This document shows positions 46,789 through 58,589 of a stretch of 64,000 nucleotides of DNA, one piece after another; the first letter of the stretch is position 1; every line of letters begins with the position of its first letter. Both the position numbers and the translations under genes were made by a program. The notes under the pieces are model-generated. The model did not search any database. It saw nothing but the letters and a program-made list of their open reading frames with translations, and was not told where the DNA came from. The stretch comes from Poa pratensis (lineage: Eukaryota > Streptophyta > Magnoliopsida > Poales > Poaceae): NCBI GenBank assembly GCA_947311845.1, contig CAMZMU010000041.1, positions 137,486,775 to 137,550,774 of the forward strand, in the 5' to 3' direction.

Positions 46789-48600
46789 ATGATTGGAGAA
46801 GTGGATCTTCCCGAGGAATCAGAGTCTAAAAGCTCAAGAAGAACAAAAAGAAGCATGCAAATCAGCCAAATATACAAAACCTGAAGAAGGGTTCAGGTCA
46901 CGAAGGAAGCATCAATCTCTTGCAAGAAACCCAACGGAAGATAGCAGCAGCAGGCCGGAACTCCCAACGAAAAAAAGGAGCCAGGGAACTAGCTTGCGCT
47001 CGGAAAAAGGCTGCAAATAACCAGCTTTAAACTCCGCAGATTTAGGCTGAAGAAGTACTACTCCGTAGAAGTAACAAGAGCATCAAACAAGAAGTACTCC
47101 GTAGAAGAAACAATAACCGAAACACAACCGGATTTCGGGAACAAGGGAGAAGCGCCGGCTGGCTGCTGCCGCTACCACAATCAGCAAAGGAGAAGTACAG
47201 GAACCAGACGCGGAAGCGCCAGCGGCGCTTGCTCTTATCGGGAAACTTCGTCCTTTGCTCCAAGAAAGATTATCCGGGTAAGATTTTTTATCCCCCTCTT
47301 GGCTGTTTCTTGATAGGGTGAAGGAAAGGAGCAAGAACGTGCGAGTTTGAGTGGTGTGGTGTGAGCGCGAGCTGAGGTGAGGCGCGAGCGTCGGGGAGGT
47401 GACCGGCTTCTTCGACGTCACCGCGGTGACGTCGTCGGGAGAATAGTCGTGTTCCAGAAGGAATACTCTGCGGCGACCGAGGTATGCGGCGTGTGCTCGA
47501 CCGACGGAGAGCGTGAGAGCAATCAGAGCATGGTCGGTACGAACGGAGGCGACGACCTGAGGAAGACTTACTGGCTCCGCCGGGGAGTGGTAACTGCTGA
47601 CTGGACAAGCACATGCTGTAACCGGTAAATAGATACTCTATCCACGGAAATTCATAATGGGTAGTAGGTGCAGATACACCATTCATCCATCATATTTACA
47701 TGACACACCTATTTTGGAATTTAATTCCGACAATCCATTTGATCAACTCATATGGGTTATGTGGTACAGTTGAATTCATATTTCAAAAGTTTCCAGTGAT
47801 CTATGGGTTACATTATGGTCAATGGCTCACCGCATAAATATCTAGTACTAGTAGATAAGAGGTTTTGCAAGGAAAACAAAATCTTGTTGATGCGGTTCAG
47901 TGAGCTGGTCGTTCTTCTTTTCATCACTTGTTACTCGGTTGATTAGTGGAGTTCTTTTACATGTCAAACATAACTCAAAGGAGTCTTTGAATGGCTTCTA
48001 GAGGAAATAGGGGTCAAATATTTTAGTACGAAAAGACAATGGATACCAATATACCATGGGTGTCGTGGCTGATGAAATAATCTTTAGGAGAGTGTTGATG
48101 TTTTAGTTTGGGTACTTCTCGCTTCGTAACATGCCACTCAAGTTTTTTTGGACGAACTATCATTTAGAAGGTGTTTGTGTTTTGAATGTGTAGAAATTAG
48201 AGTAGGGATTTTCTGGTTCCCGAACTCTAGTGATTCCTTTATTTTCAACAAGTTTAAAATCATGTTTACAGGATTTTTAAAAAGTACAGATGTACACAAT
48301 AATTTATAAACATGCAAAATGTCAATATGAAATAATTTTCCGCTTCTGAGTTCTTTAATGAAATCGGAGGAAATCCTTTCTCTTAGCGAAAGCTTCATGT
48401 ACTTCATATCTCGTTGACGTGTGAAATGGATTTAATCAAGAAACATTGTTAGGCGTTGTGCAGCTCAAGAGAAGTTATATTTGATCACTGCAATCGTAAG
48501 TTTACAAATAGTTGTGGTCCTACGCAATACATATCTTCTAGCCTAAAATAACAACTCGGTTAAGCTCAAACGAACGGCACATGCAAGTGTACCTGGATTA
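46789..48600. other. Intergenic DNA upstream of the NPR3-like gene
   Basis: The first few hundred bases are purine-rich. 47050-47110 contains a short repeat around GAAGTACTCCGTAGAAG. 47280-47640 is GC-richer, with open frames but no domain. The rest is A/T-rich with nothing recognised. Confidence 0.35.
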
Positions 48601-49292
48601 CAAAAGTCGAAGCCTCAGAGAGCTTGGACCTCTCCCCATTTCCCCATCTACAGTGAAAAGGCGATTTCTTGGGCGACACCGCGCGCGCCAGCTCGCCACC
48701 GGCGATTCGTCGGATCCCTCGCCCTCCGGCGGCCGCTTCGGCGGTGGGAGGACGGGGAATCCACGGATCCCGGTGTGTACATAGCCTAGGTGTGCGTGGT
48801 GGTGTGCCAGCCGGCGGCGCTGTGGAGGTAGTGGTGGTGCCGGAGTGGCTTTTGGTGGCGGTGGTCTTCTCCTCTGCTGGTGCGGCTCCGGGGAGCTTCG
48901 CCGCGGATCTATCGTCCCGTCCTCGTTCGTGGCTCCTAGGAGTGCTCGAGAGGACTTCCCCTTCGCCGGAGTCCGAGAGGTGGCGGATCCGGCGGTTGTA
49001 GATCTTCAAGGCACGGTTGCTGATGGTCAAGATGGTGGTGCGTCCGTCGCGCAGGGTGAAGGTGCTCCGGCACTCAAGTGCGTCGATGCTCTGCTCGCGA
49101 TGGGGAGCCTCCTAGTCCAAGGTGTCGGAGGTGCGGCAGGTTTTCGCCGGCGCAGAGGTCTGCTCGACGACGATGTCATCGCCGGAGCTCAGAAGGGCTT
49201 CTTTGTTTTTCTTTTTCTTTTCTGGGCTTTCTGTATGAATCTTGGATGATGTAATTGTGACCTTCCTCACAAAAAAACAAAAGTCGAAGCCT
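48601..49292 (+). mobile_element. GC-rich poly(A) retroposon with 15-bp TSD
   Basis: CAAAAGTCGAAGCCT lies at 48601-48615 and 49278-49292, perfectly duplicated. The body 48616-49277 ends in seven A. Its head shares AAGGCGATTTCTTGGGCGA and GGCGGTGGGAGGACGGGGAA with the copy at 37 kb. The tail has GATGATGTAATTGTGACC. Its open frames have no recognisable domain. Confidence 0.92.
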
Positions 49293-49411
49293 AATTAAGC
49301 AAACACCCTAGGCCGGGACTGTACGATGCATGACCATGCTAGGCCGCTAGGCCAAAGCCAGATCGAGATGATCGGAACACTTGTTCGACGCTCCAAACAC
49401 TCCACCGTTTT

Positions 49412-52400
49412 ATGTGTCTCCTACATTTTTTTTGAACAACTGGAGGCGCCAGGGGCGCCTAATACATTTCAGCTCAAAGTACAGAATACATCGTTAAGTA
49501 CAATGCCCTGTAAATTTAAAGATTGTAGAACAGAAATAATAGGGCAAATTGTGTCTCTGTGAGCTGAACAAGTGCTCCTAAAGATAGGTTGCTTTAGGTC
49601 AAGCCTAAGAACCTGTTTTGCTGCACTATCTGCCACCTGATTGAAGTTTCTTTTGATATGATAAATCTGAGCTTGTGATATGGAGGTGGCTTGATAGAAT
49701 TCTGCTAATATGTTCCTGGAGTTCCACGGCAGAAGTGGGTGGTTTAAGCTTCTGGATGCCGCCACCGTCGCCAGAACCTTATTATATGTGAAGAAAGTTG
49801 GCCTCTGAACCTGTAGGTGTTGCGCCACCCTTGCTGCAAATGCTAGAGCATGTGCTTCCGCCTGGAACACTGAGGAAGCATATGGAGCTGATGCCTGTAT
49901 ATTAAACTTGTATTCTTTTCCATCTAGCTCAGCCCTGACAAAGACCCCAATTCCTGTAATCCGATGGTCGTTGCCTCCTTCACCTGTCATAGGTTTCCAT
50001 GCTGCATCTGAAAATATAATCGGACCTGCAATATTTAAATTAGATTCCAGGTCGTTTTGTTGTTGGCGATCTTGGTGCTGGTCTGGGATTCTCTGCATTC
50101 GGCCTTCTCCTGGAACCTGCATGTCTAGAGGATCAGTGCTATACAATTCCAATGTAGCGGCCAGAGCCTGGGCTTGGATATTGATTTGATATGGCTCCCC
50201 TATTTTCCTATTGAAAAGGCAATCGTTTCTGGACTTCCAGATACACCACATAAAATTAAAAATGTTCTCAAGAGAAGCATGTGGATGGTTAATCGAACAA
50301 ATATTCTTGATGATCTGTGATAATGAGGAACAATCATGAGCCATAATTTCAGTTCTAATATACCACGGGTGGAGATACCAAGCAGCTTTTGCAAATGGAC
50401 ATGTAAAGAATAGATGAATATCGTTTTCCTGTAGGCCACATCTGCAGCATAACTTACTGATGTGCTTGGTAAATTTACCTGCTCTTGTTCCTGTGGGAAG
50501 AGCTTTCCGAAGGAGTCGCCAGGCAAAAGTTTGGATTCTGGGAATGATGTGCTTGTTCTTCCAAACCTGATTTAGTAGTTGTGTCGTTTCTGGCGATGGT
50601 TGTATTGGCATGTTTCGCTCTTCCCTATATATTTCCTGCAAACAAGCATGATAGGCACTTTTGGCATTGCAAATGCCATTTGAAGTTAGTCTCCAACATA
50701 GAAAATCTTGATCATTCGAGTTAATGATGGGAGTTCCTTTTATGTTTGAAGCCATGGAAGGAGCAAACAGTGAATCTATAAGATTATTATTCCAGGTTTT
50801 TTGGTTAGGAAGCCAAAGATCCTTTACTATTGCAGGGTAGACGAACCCTGGCTCTTGAATAATTAGGTTCTCGTAAATTGAGGCCCAGGAAGAGCACCAG
50901 GGAGTATTCCAGAGGGAGATGTTCCCATTGGAGATTTGATAGAAAGAATGGGCTTTTAGGGTAGGTAAGACTTTTAGAATGGAAGCCCAAAACGCCGATT
51001 TTGGTACATTGGGGCTGGGCCTCCAGATTGAGGAATTTGGGAAGTATTTTGATTGAAGGGTTTTGTGAAGAATATCATTAGGATTTGAAGCTAAACGCCA
51101 GGCAGCCATAAGGATTAAACCTTTGTTAACAGCTTGTAAATTCCTAATTCCGAGACCTCCTTCTCTTTTGGGGGTACAGATGTCTTTCCAAGCTCTGAGG
51201 CAAAGGCTTCGGCTTGTGGTTTCTTCTCTCACCCCTGTCCACCAGAAGTTGCGAATAATGGCATTGAGTTTGGCTATGAACTTCTTAGTGAATAAAATAT
51301 TGGACATGTAGTAAACTGGGATGGAAGAGAATACAGATTTGATAAGTTCTAGTCCAGCCGCGTGAGAAAGCTTGTCTGCTTTGTAAGAAGATAGTTTGGA
51401 GCTAAATTTATCAAAAATAAAATTGTAAGCAGCAACTCTATTCTTAGCCGGAGGATTAGGGGGTGCCCTAGATGGCTGAAAGAGTGATCTATTTCTGGAA
51501 CAGGGAAGATAAGTTTGATGGCATCAATTTGTGTATCTTGAGCATGCTTACTGAAGATTATACCTGATTTGGACCAATTAGGGGTTTGACCTGACAAGGA
51601 ACAAAAGAGGTCGAGAGTTTGTTTAATTACCATAGCTTCCTGGATCGTAGCTTTCCCACAAATGAGAAGGTCATCTGCAAAAAGGAGTGAGTGAATTGGA
51701 GGGCAGTTTGGTCCAAGAGTCACACCTTCTAGGAGAGAATTGGACATGGCTTCCTGAAGGGCAAGCGACAGTTCATTTATAGAGAGGACAAAAAAGTATG
51801 GCGATAGGGGACAACCTTGTCGTATACCTCTGTCGCTTTGGAATCTCGCATACGGTTGGCCATTGATGACAACTGAAAAGGTGGGCGAGGATATACATGC
51901 ATGGATTAGATTGATGAAATGACCATGCAGCCCTTTACGTGCAAGCGCCGCCACAATGAAGTTCCACTCAATTCGATCAAAAGCTTTTGCTAGGTCTATT
52001 TTGAGCATGAAAGATTGATGCTTCCAAGATTTCAAAGAGAAAGAGTGAGTTATTTCTTGCGCTATGATGATGTTATTGCTAATACGTCTGCCTTCGATGA
52101 AAGCTTGCTGAGAGGGGTGTATGTAGTCCGGCAGGTGTGGCTTAAGTCTATTAGCAAGGGTTTTAGCAATGAGTTTATAGACGACGTTACAAAGGCTGAT
52201 TGGCCTATAATCTGCCGGAACTAAAGAGACGAGCTTTTTAGGAATTAGAACAATGTGAGTGTCATTAATGTGTTGAGGTAAAATTCCAGTGTGGTAGAAG
52301 GAGCTTACCAAGTTAGTGACATCATCTCCAATCCAACTCCATGTTGCTATGTAGAATTCGACATTGAAGCCATCAGGTCCTGGGGATGCGTTCCGTTTCA

Positions 52401-54286
52401 TCTCCTTCAAGGTGCTCCATAGTTCTTCTTTTCCTGGTACAGAATAAGTGGGGTCTTCTTCATTTCGTGGCAGCTGTGAATGAATGAAGGGCTGCCTGTG
52501 TTGATATTTGGAGAAGCAAAAATGTGCCTAAAATAGTTTACAAAGGTGTTACTGATTTGTGTTGGCATATAATGCATGACATTGTTTTCATCTTTTATGG
52601 AAACTATCATATTTCTTCTCCTGCGCTTGAGAATGGCCCTATGGAAGAAAGTTGTGTTTCTGTCTCCATCTTTTATCCAGTGTTTCTTCGCTCGCTGCAT
52701 ATAAAAATCAGTTAGTTTTGTTAGGTTTTGTTCATACCTGATTGCTAGGGAGGCTTGTAGTGCTTGATCTTGCATTGCTACCGGCTGAGCCTGCACCTGC
52801 TTAATTTGGTCCTCGAGTGAGTTTAATTTTTGTTGTAGAGGCTTCTTTTTCCTGCACCACACCTTTAGTTCTCGAGCCAAATTGTTAGTTCTTTGATAGA
52901 AAGGCTTATTAGTAGTTTTTGTCCAGGATTGCTTTGCATGAGATTGAAAATCTTGTTCTTTGAGCCACCAGTTTTCAAATTTAAAATGTCTTTTCACTTT
53001 ACGAATAGGGCCATCAGTAGAAAGAAGAATAGGAGCATGATCGCTAATTGTATGGATGAGAGGCAGATTATAAACATTTGAAACCGGAAAAGCATCACAC
53101 CACTCAGCATTTACAAGACAACGATCTAATCTTTCAAACAGGGGATTAGAGGAAAAGCGTTTGTTCGTCCAAGTATAAGCAGGACCACTAAATCCTAAAT
53201 CGAATAAGCCACAGTTCTTAACGAGAGATTGGAAAGCATTCATACGAGCATGATTCATAACAGGCGAGCTCTTGTCCATATCATACAAAATATCATTCAT
53301 GTCGCCCATACAAAGCAATGGCAAATTCCCATTATCATACACAAAAGAAGCTATTTGATCCCATATGATACTAGTTTGACGGTGATACGGATCGCCATAA
53401 ACACAGACCAAGCCAAATTTTTGGTTATTAGACCTAATAGTAGCAGAAGCTAAGATAAGATAAAAGGCATAATGCACAGTCATTTGCAGATCATCACTCC
53501 ACATCAGCCAAAGCCCACCCGCACGTCTTCGTGAAGGAACTACAAAGCTATCATGCATACTAAATCTAGAGGTAAGATCAGCCTGTTTAATTTTTGAGGA
53601 TTTGATTTCGGAGACAAAAATTACATGCGCCTTTGTGGAGTCGATAATCCGAGCAAGATGGCACATTTTGGTACTACTAAGATTCCTGCCCATACCTTGG
53701 CAGTTCCAAGCAATTGCTTTCATGGCGCCCGTGTCGGTGTAGTACTTGGCGGCACTGCTCAAGAGAAATCCACGGGTTGAAATCCTGAACTTTCTCCTCT
53801 CGTCTCCCTCTTCCCGACTGCCCTCGTATCACCACGGGATGGGAGGTCATCGGAGTGCTGAAAGAAAGAGGGCGAGTTGCTATGAGGTGGCTCACGGGAT
53901 ACAGGGGAGCTGAATCCCAGTCAATCGACTGAATCGAATCGTAGGGAGCAGGAAAGAGAAATCGGCTGCGGGATCTTGTGATTGACAGAATTTGGAATCG
54001 AATCGAGTTGGGAAGCACTGGATTTGAAGGGATGCGTGATCTACAGAAGAAACCAGAGGGGGCGGCCACAAGTTTTTCAAGGGAGAAGGAACCCGTTTGG
54101 GGATTGTTGATGCACGAGAAGAACTGAGAATTAGGGGATTAACCTTTGGAGAGTGTCAGATCGAGGAGGAAAGAGCAGATTAGGTAGAGCTGGAATGAAT
54201 CAGATGCGGAAGATAGGCATTGCGCCTAATTCGGCATGTCGCCGGTCGCCATAGTAGGCAAGTCGTATACCATGTGTCTCCTACAT
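49412..54286 (-). mobile_element. L1-type LINE with RNase H, 4.8 kb, perfect 15-bp TSD
   Basis: Minus-strand element 49427-54271 with its A tail (T run) at 49427 onward. ATGTGTCTCCTACAT is duplicated at 49412-49426 and 54272-54286. It holds a 5' region of about 500 bp without a recognisable ORF1, then endonuclease, reverse transcriptase and RNase H. The perfect TSD and only two frameshifts imply a recent arrival. The missing gag-like ORF1 suggests it was copied from a deleted source. Confidence 0.95.
49469..53762 (-). pseudogene. LINE ORF2: endonuclease, reverse transcriptase and RNase H, two frameshifts
   Basis: ORF2 starts around MKAIAWNCQGMGRN (53720). The APE-type endonuclease shows FVSEIKSSK, MGDMNDILYDMDKS, the AYTWTNKR/LFERLDR block and ISDHAPILL. 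The first frameshift is near 52475: the frame leaves at CHEMKKTP, and the correct continuation EEDPTYSVPGKEELW is in the next frame. Reverse transcriptase follows: NASPGPDGF, DYRPISLCNVVYKL, QAFIEGRRISNN, LKIDLAKAFDRIEWN, GIRQGCPLSPYFF and the catalytic LLFADDLLI. The second shift is near 51450. After it come the thumb and zf-RVT (CRCGLQENDIHLFFTC), then RNase H with IIFSDAAW and FQAEAHALAFAARVAQ. Stops in the shifted phases prevent a full product. Downstream of the frameshifts the sequence is otherwise open. Confidence 0.92.
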
Positions 54287-54402
54287 GTGTGGACAACTGG
54301 ACAAGTGTAGCCACAACGTCCTCGGAGGCCAAAAAGCTGTGTTCGGTGTGTTGCGAAAGGGGGAATATCTGGTGTGGATCGTGCTTAGACGACACTGCGA
54401 AA

Positions 54403-54566
54403 TACTCCCTCTGTTTCTAAATATAAGATGTTTTAGGTGCTACACATGTTGTCTACATGCATATTAAAATGAGTGAACCTATACATGAAATATGTCTAGA
54501 TACACTTGTGTGCATGTGAATGTGGACAAAACCTAAAACATCTTATATTTAGGAACGGAGGGAGTA
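54403..54566. mobile_element. Stowaway MITE
   Basis: 160 bp (54405-54564) between TA dinucleotides, with ends CTCCCTCTGTTTCTAAATAT and ATATTTAGGAACGGAGGGAG. The inner arms AAGATGTTTTAGGT / ACCTAAAACATCTT are near-perfect inverses. Confidence 0.92.
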
Positions 54567-54641
54567 ATTGACTTCCATATATCCACGGTTTACATCCAAA
54601 TGTGGATATATGGAAGTCAATTAATTTGGAACAGAGGGAGT
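54567..54641. repeat. 20-bp hairpin plus orphan Stowaway end
   Basis: ATTGACTTCCATATATCCAC (54567-54586) is perfectly inverted at 54602-54621, followed by GGAACAGAGGGAGTA, a second right-hand Stowaway terminus. It touches the MITE to its left, so two elements are overlapped or recombined. Confidence 0.8.
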
Positions 54642-56387
54642 AAGATTCAGAGAAGGCGGTCTGAACTAACAATACCTGATGTCTGGAATGGCAGAAGGTG
54701 GCTTCGCTCAATCGACACAGATACAACGTACCGCAGTCCTAAGCATAAAAAATTAGCTCATGCCCTCTCTTGGCAAAAGTCAGAGTGCGCCGTGATGCAA
54801 ACGCGCGCTGGTCAATAATGCCCACTTGTTCTACGGTCGGCGGCCGTGCTCCCACATGCGACTTGCAATATTTAGTGTGTGTGTTTAGTGTTTTTATGCC
54901 AAGTCTGGCCTATTTATGAAATTATATCACCTCTAGCCCATTAGAAAACTAATTTGAAATCTAGCCTCTCCGTGCGCCAGGGAGCAAGGCGTTGAGGATA
55001 CACATGTCGGCACCAACAACAATTGTCGTCGAAATCCTGTACCGCTAAACTCTAAAATTCGACGTGATAAATTCATCGTCGACCTTCATGATTTTCTGAA
55101 TCGCTCAACATGTTCGACACCAAATTTATGGTTACTTACCAATGCCCGCGACATTCCTTTCCAAATCCCACCTCTATGCGCCTCATATTCACACCCATCG
55201 TCGACGTGGCCCATGCCCTAGTGGATTGTGCCTATATAGGTCCCTAACCTAGTGGATAGGGTTGGAGCTTTTTGTAACTTGAGCTGAACTACGGATCCTA
55301 GATCCATTCTTGTTGTGAGTTGCAATTTTTCCCCTCTTTCTTTATTTGAGATTTTTTTTTAGAGAAGAGAGTGAGCATAGCAGAGCTGAAAACAAGAGCG
55401 CGTTTGAGCCGACAAGATCTGCTTGTTACTCTTGGAGATTGACACTCCTAAAAGGATAAGAATCAGTTGTTTATGCATCGTGTGGGGATTTGTTGTGGCA
55501 AGCATGTGAAGGTTTTTGTTGATTTTGTCAAATCAACTCAAAGAGATTGGATCAAACTTATGAGGTTGGCTAGCAGAGAAGAAGTGCCTAGTGTGAGGAC
55601 TTGTGGGGCGCACACTCGTGTGTATAGACTATCTGAACAAAGACATAGATATGTTGCCAAGAAACCGAACTTTAGAAATTACATCAGTGTCTCGACCCTT
55701 CAGATTGTCAGTTATCTGGATCGGGTGAACCGATGACGACTGTTTAGAAGAGCCATTCGGTAGGTTCAATGAGTATCATGAAAATGTCCATTTAGGGAAG
55801 CGCATCGACCACGACCCATTGCAAGACCGTGTGGTAAGAAGTAGATTCCACACCGTTGTATCATTTACTCCTTGGTAGTTACGAAATGTATATATTTGCG
55901 ATGCTTTGCAGGCTGGTGAGAGGTATTAATAAAACCGACAAGGCTCTCTGAGTAAATACGGAAAGTCCACGTGTTGAGGCAACCTTTCATCTATGACCAG
56001 GTAATGAATAATGTTGTTCTTAACGACGACAATTTTGTGTGTGTGTGTCAGTGTGTGTGTGTGTGTGTGCAGGAATTCATGATCAATAGGCCACTTGTCC
56101 ATGTCCAGTGAAGGCGACTACATGGACGACCTAACGGTGTTGTCGCGATGCCCCGATGCACCGAGAGGTGAGTCAAACTAGTCAGCCACTTCGTAGGGGG
56201 TCTCGGGTGCATCGACTGCCTGATGTGCCAACCCCGGTACCGATGCCCTCGGACGACGTAAAGCTCTAGTGAAAAGATAAGGTGTTGAGTGACCTATTTG
56301 TGTTCTTCGAGACTTGCATGCCGTGTTTGCTTTAGTGATGTTAAGACTGTGTTAAGTGGACTTAAAAAATACTCCCCCAAGACAATG
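54642..56387. other. Intergenic DNA with a GT microsatellite
   Basis: 55467-55736 is open for 89 codons on the plus strand but has no recognisable domain. A GT/TG microsatellite lies at about 56036-56070. Nothing else is supportable. Confidence 0.4.
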
Positions 56388-57586
56388 TGTGTGCATGTTC
56401 CTCGAAATAGGCTTTCGCCCCGCTTTATAAATAAAACAACGACCATCAAACAAACATTGATACAAACGCAACACCACATGCCGGGCAACAGCACACACAA
56501 AAGCCCAAAGAGAAAAGAAATGAAAGCGAAGGCGAAACAACTAAACGATGAAGACCCTCAACCGTTGCGCCCCCGTCTAATTCCCACCACGATCCAAGCC
56601 CTCCGAAGCGCCACCGTACCAAGCAGCACCTTCAAGAAGGGAAACGTCGTCGACACGACGCTGCTGCCCAGACCAATGGTCCTAGGGTTTCCCCCGGTAC
56701 GTAGAGTATAGTAGACAGGGGATTCCCACAACGCCCTCCAAGAAGGGATGGTGCCACACGACGGCGGCACCGCGTCAGGGTCAGACCAGCTAACAGGGAT
56801 TTCTCCCGCCCCTGTCCACAAAAAAAACCCTGGAGCCAACGAGCACCACCACCCAACTTCGTCGCCCACCAACTTGCGCCACCACGCTCTTGCAGTCGTC
56901 ATCATCAGTTGCTTCGAGAAACTGGCAAGCGGCCTGGATCCGGAGGCTCACGACATCTTTGGGGTGAGGGACAGTAGCCTCGCAGCCACGCGGAGGAACC
57001 CACCTCCACCGCCGCGAGGCAGTCATAGACCGGACAGAGCAGCGGAGCACACCAGGCCCGCACTGGCCCGGCCGGGCCCGAATGGGCCCGTAAAGCTCCG
57101 GCCACCTGCTGCAATAAGCAAGCCGCAGAGCCGCCGTCCCGTGACCCAGCAAGTCATCGCCTCCATTTCCAGGGAGCTCCGCATCAGCCACGCCCCGGCC
57201 CGCTGAAGCCCATCTGGGCCCGCCCGAGCCCATCTGGGCCAAGGCCAAGCAGCAGCCGGCGACGCCGCGACCAAGGAGCTCCGCCGCGGGAGAGCACCGC
57301 CACCAGCTTCACCCGGCCGCGCCGGACCAGGGCATCCTAGGAGCACCGCCGCCATGGCAGGGGAGGGCCCCGACCCGCCTACCAGGGCGCGGGGAGAAGA
57401 GGTCCGCCGCCGCCAGCGTCACCCGGGCCTCGCCCGGCGACCCTTGCCGGCGGCGGCGACGGGGGAGGGGGAGTAGAGGAGGGGGCGGCGGCCGGCTGGA
57501 GCGGGGAGCCCCGTCGCCCTCGGGGGGGCGAGAGGGGGCGAGAGGAAAAGTTTTCGCAGCTTGAATGAACTCATGTGTGCATGTTC
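56388..57586 (-). mobile_element. GC-rich retroposon, minus strand, 13-bp TSD
   Basis: TGTGTGCATGTTC at 56388-56400 and 57574-57586 flanks a body whose 3' end on the minus strand reads TTTATTTATAAAGCGGGGCG and whose 5' end is C/T-rich (CCTCTCGCCCCCTCTCGCC). The interior is very GC-rich, with GGGCCC repeats (57060-57240). There are many open frames by composition and no domain. It has the same general build as the plus-strand retroposons but different motifs, so it may be a separate family. Confidence 0.75.
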
Positions 57587-58589
57587 TCGTTGGTATGCAA
57601 TCAAATCCGGTGAAGATTATGTGTGGTGTCAAAATTATGTGATCGTGTATTGGAATTGTGGAGTGGTTTTTTGAGTCCGAACCCCCATTAGGCTTTTGGG
57701 GGTAAATTAGGGGTACCGTTGGAGATGCTCTTAGCACCGCTACAGTGCGTGCTATTATTTTCAGTGCTAAAAACTAGACAAAATTCATCTCGGCGCCCAA
57801 GACAAACCCGAAAATAGGAGCCGACTGGTCAGTGGTCAGTGGTCAGTGGTTGCTGCCGAGCAAGATTCATCGAAAGCTCGGGTTCGAGACGGAGGCGCCG
57901 AATTAATGTGTACCAGGAGAGATACAAATCTGGGAGAAAACCAACGCATGTGCATGCAGCTCGCTGTAGGTGCTTCCCCTCCGATATGCTCGTTTTCTCG
58001 GCGCACGCTACATCGCTGGTCAGTGGTTGCTGCCGAGCAAGATTCATCGAAAGCTCGGGTTCGAGACGGAGTATATCTCTTCTTATTAGCCTGGAGTAGG
58101 AAAGCGTGTTAGGCTGGAAGCCTCTAAGATATCACACGAGGCGTTTTTCAGGTCGAAAAACCAAACCCATAGTCACTCTAGGACGAAGCCAGACTGCGCC
58201 AACGCGGGCCAATCAATGCCAACCTGTGCTGCGCCTTGCCGGATCTCGTGGAAATCTTCCAGGAATCTTGGTAGCTTCGCGGTTCACGGTGCCCGCCGCC
58301 AACTGGTTGAATCAATCGTGGTGCGATGTCCACTTTTGTACAACACGTGTGGTAGTATCGGCGTATCGCCTTCTTTGCCTGCTCGGAAAAGAAAAATCGC
58401 GGTCTTCTTGCTCTGCATTTCAGGAGATGGATGGGCTGCCGCTATGTTCGGCTGATCCATGATAAATTTCTGAAAAAAAAAGTATACCAATCACTCTCAG
58501 ATCCCCCCTACGGAGACGTATCACTCTGGACTACAAGTTAGCATTATTTTCACCCGGAAATTACAAAACCGGGTTAATAATCCTCCTAG
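57587..58589. other. Intergenic with partial elements
   Basis: 57660-57735 resembles the end of a DNA transposon (CCAACGGTACCCCTAATTTA on the minus strand after GAGCATCT). A 53-bp direct repeat follows (listed separately). 58090-58560 holds no recognised feature. Confidence 0.35.
57841..58070. repeat. 53-bp perfect direct repeat pair
   Basis: The block beginning GGTCAGTGGTTGCTGCCGAG and ending TTCGAGACGGA is at 57841-57893 and 58018-58070. GGTCAGT is further repeated just left of the first copy. The repeats end in a GGGTTCGAGAC-like tRNA T-arm word, but no A box was found. Confidence 0.85.

Noticed and set aside
49908..50189. Plus-strand ORFs opposite LINE ORF2
   Set aside because: Shadows of the minus-strand reverse transcriptase and RNase H coding sequence.
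55467..55736. 89-codon plus-strand ORF
   Set aside because: No homology, splice context or composition supporting a gene.
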